NCBI RefSeq assembly: GCF_000803265.1
Contig: NW_014575406.1
Location: 124,001 to 188,000, forward strand
Reading direction: 5' to 3'
DNA from: Ordospora colligata OC4
Lineage: Eukaryota; Microsporidia; Ordosporidae
Length of the DNA: 64,000 nt
The notes under the pieces are model-generated. The model made no database searches and was not told where the DNA came from. It saw only the letters and a program-made list of their open reading frames with translations. The first letter of the stretch is position 1, and each line of letters opens with the position of its first letter. This document shows positions 63,679 through 64,000 of this stretch, piece by piece. The position numbers and the translations under genes were made by a program.

Positions 63679-63855
63679 ATCAACATGATGTAAAAACTTT
63701 AGATTGAACATGGAAAAGCTGGCATAAATGATTTATAATAGAAGATGTGTTTGTATATGCACTGATTATGGATTAGACAATTGCCGGTACAGCATGGCTT
63801 GTTTCAAATTGTTGACAATACATAGGAATTTATTTTTTATATACACAGCCCCTAT
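63679..63855. other. 177-bp spacer
   Basis: No gene is seen. The spacer is AT-rich, with TTTATTTTTTATATA just before AGCCCCTAT and the next ATG. It is likely the promoter of the last gene. Confidence 0.35.
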
Positions 63856-64000
63856 ATGAACGATACATCATTGATTCAGGATGATAAGGAGGTCGCAAGA
63901 GAGTTGATGGCTCAGATAAAGCAGGACACGAGTACAATTGCATCTAGAATTGATACAACAGTTGGTGTGAAGAGCGAACAGAAGCTGTTGGTTGCAGAGC
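63856..64000 (+). CDS. N-terminal fragment of an unidentified protein
   Basis: An ATG directly behind AGCCCCTAT opens a frame that stays open for 48 codons to the window end. The visible residues are hydrophilic and probably helical (VARELMAQIKQDTSTIASRI). Nothing is recognised. The start signal is typical for this window, so it is likely a real gene that continues past the edge. Confidence 0.7.
   Translation, partial: MNDTSLIQDDKEVARELMAQIKQDTSTIASRIDTTVGVKSEQKLLVAE

Overview
The window is nuclear DNA from a microsporidian, most likely of the Encephalitozoon/Ordospora type. The lineage is inferred from gene style and no search was run. The evidence is eukaryotic gene content (ubiquitin-S27a fusion, Hsp90, MCM4, ATR-like kinase, condensin, TFIID, COPII), shortened uninterrupted proteins, about one gene per 1.4 kb, no visible introns, AT-leaning base composition, and a cytosine triplet just upstream of most start codons. 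That triplet matches the CCC-like start-proximal signal described for microsporidia. It is present within 20 nt of 34 of the 46 start codons that can be seen here, and I used it to choose among in-frame ATGs, so part of that count is circular.

Layout. 1-14322 runs rightward: the tail of a BOP1/ERB1 protein, ubiquitin-S27a, a FANCJ/RTEL1-type helicase, HSP90, an RRP12-like protein and a 1853-residue ATR/Mec1 kinase. The gaps between them are relatively long (320-380 bp) and filled with local repeats. 14473-33929 is mixed-strand: signal peptidase subunit 2, MCM4, branchpoint-binding protein, a G3BP-like protein, an FYR-domain protein, a SNARE, a homeodomain protein, GluRS, DNA ligase I, SEC24, condensin CAP-D2, TAF11, an unknown, U5 snRNP DIM1, an unknown and condensin CAP-H. 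34023-41248 is a leftward run: protein O-mannosyltransferase, an unknown, a multi-BRCT protein, V-ATPase subunit G, UBA2 and E2F. ProRS and a secreted trehalase follow. 45203-57676 is a rightward run of ten genes: STE24, MUS81, an MPP6-like protein, PFS2, Rab GDI, an exosome RNase PH subunit, GPN1, TSR1, KIN28/CDK7 and a second SEC24. The right end holds a PRA1 protein, SPC24, tRNA-Leu(AAG), AlaRS, MOZART1, TAF12, a Wapl-like protein and the start of one more gene.

The genes are core housekeeping functions. Chromosome maintenance is prominent (ATR, TopBP1-like, MCM4, ligase I, FANCJ-like, MUS81, two condensin subunits, Wapl-like, SPC24, MOZART1). The other main themes are basal transcription and RNA processing (TAF11, TAF12, KIN28, GPN1, PFS2, BBP, DIM1, exosome), ribosome assembly (ERB1, RRP12-like, TSR1) and secretion (two SEC24, SPC2, PMT, PRA1, GDI, SNARE). 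Divergent neighbours share 33-51 bp spacers. I see no mobile element, CRISPR array, rRNA gene or gene cluster that looks like a new system. The best leads are the compact divergent promoters, locus-specific intergenic repeats, an Hsp90 without the MEEVD tail, and several unrecognised proteins.
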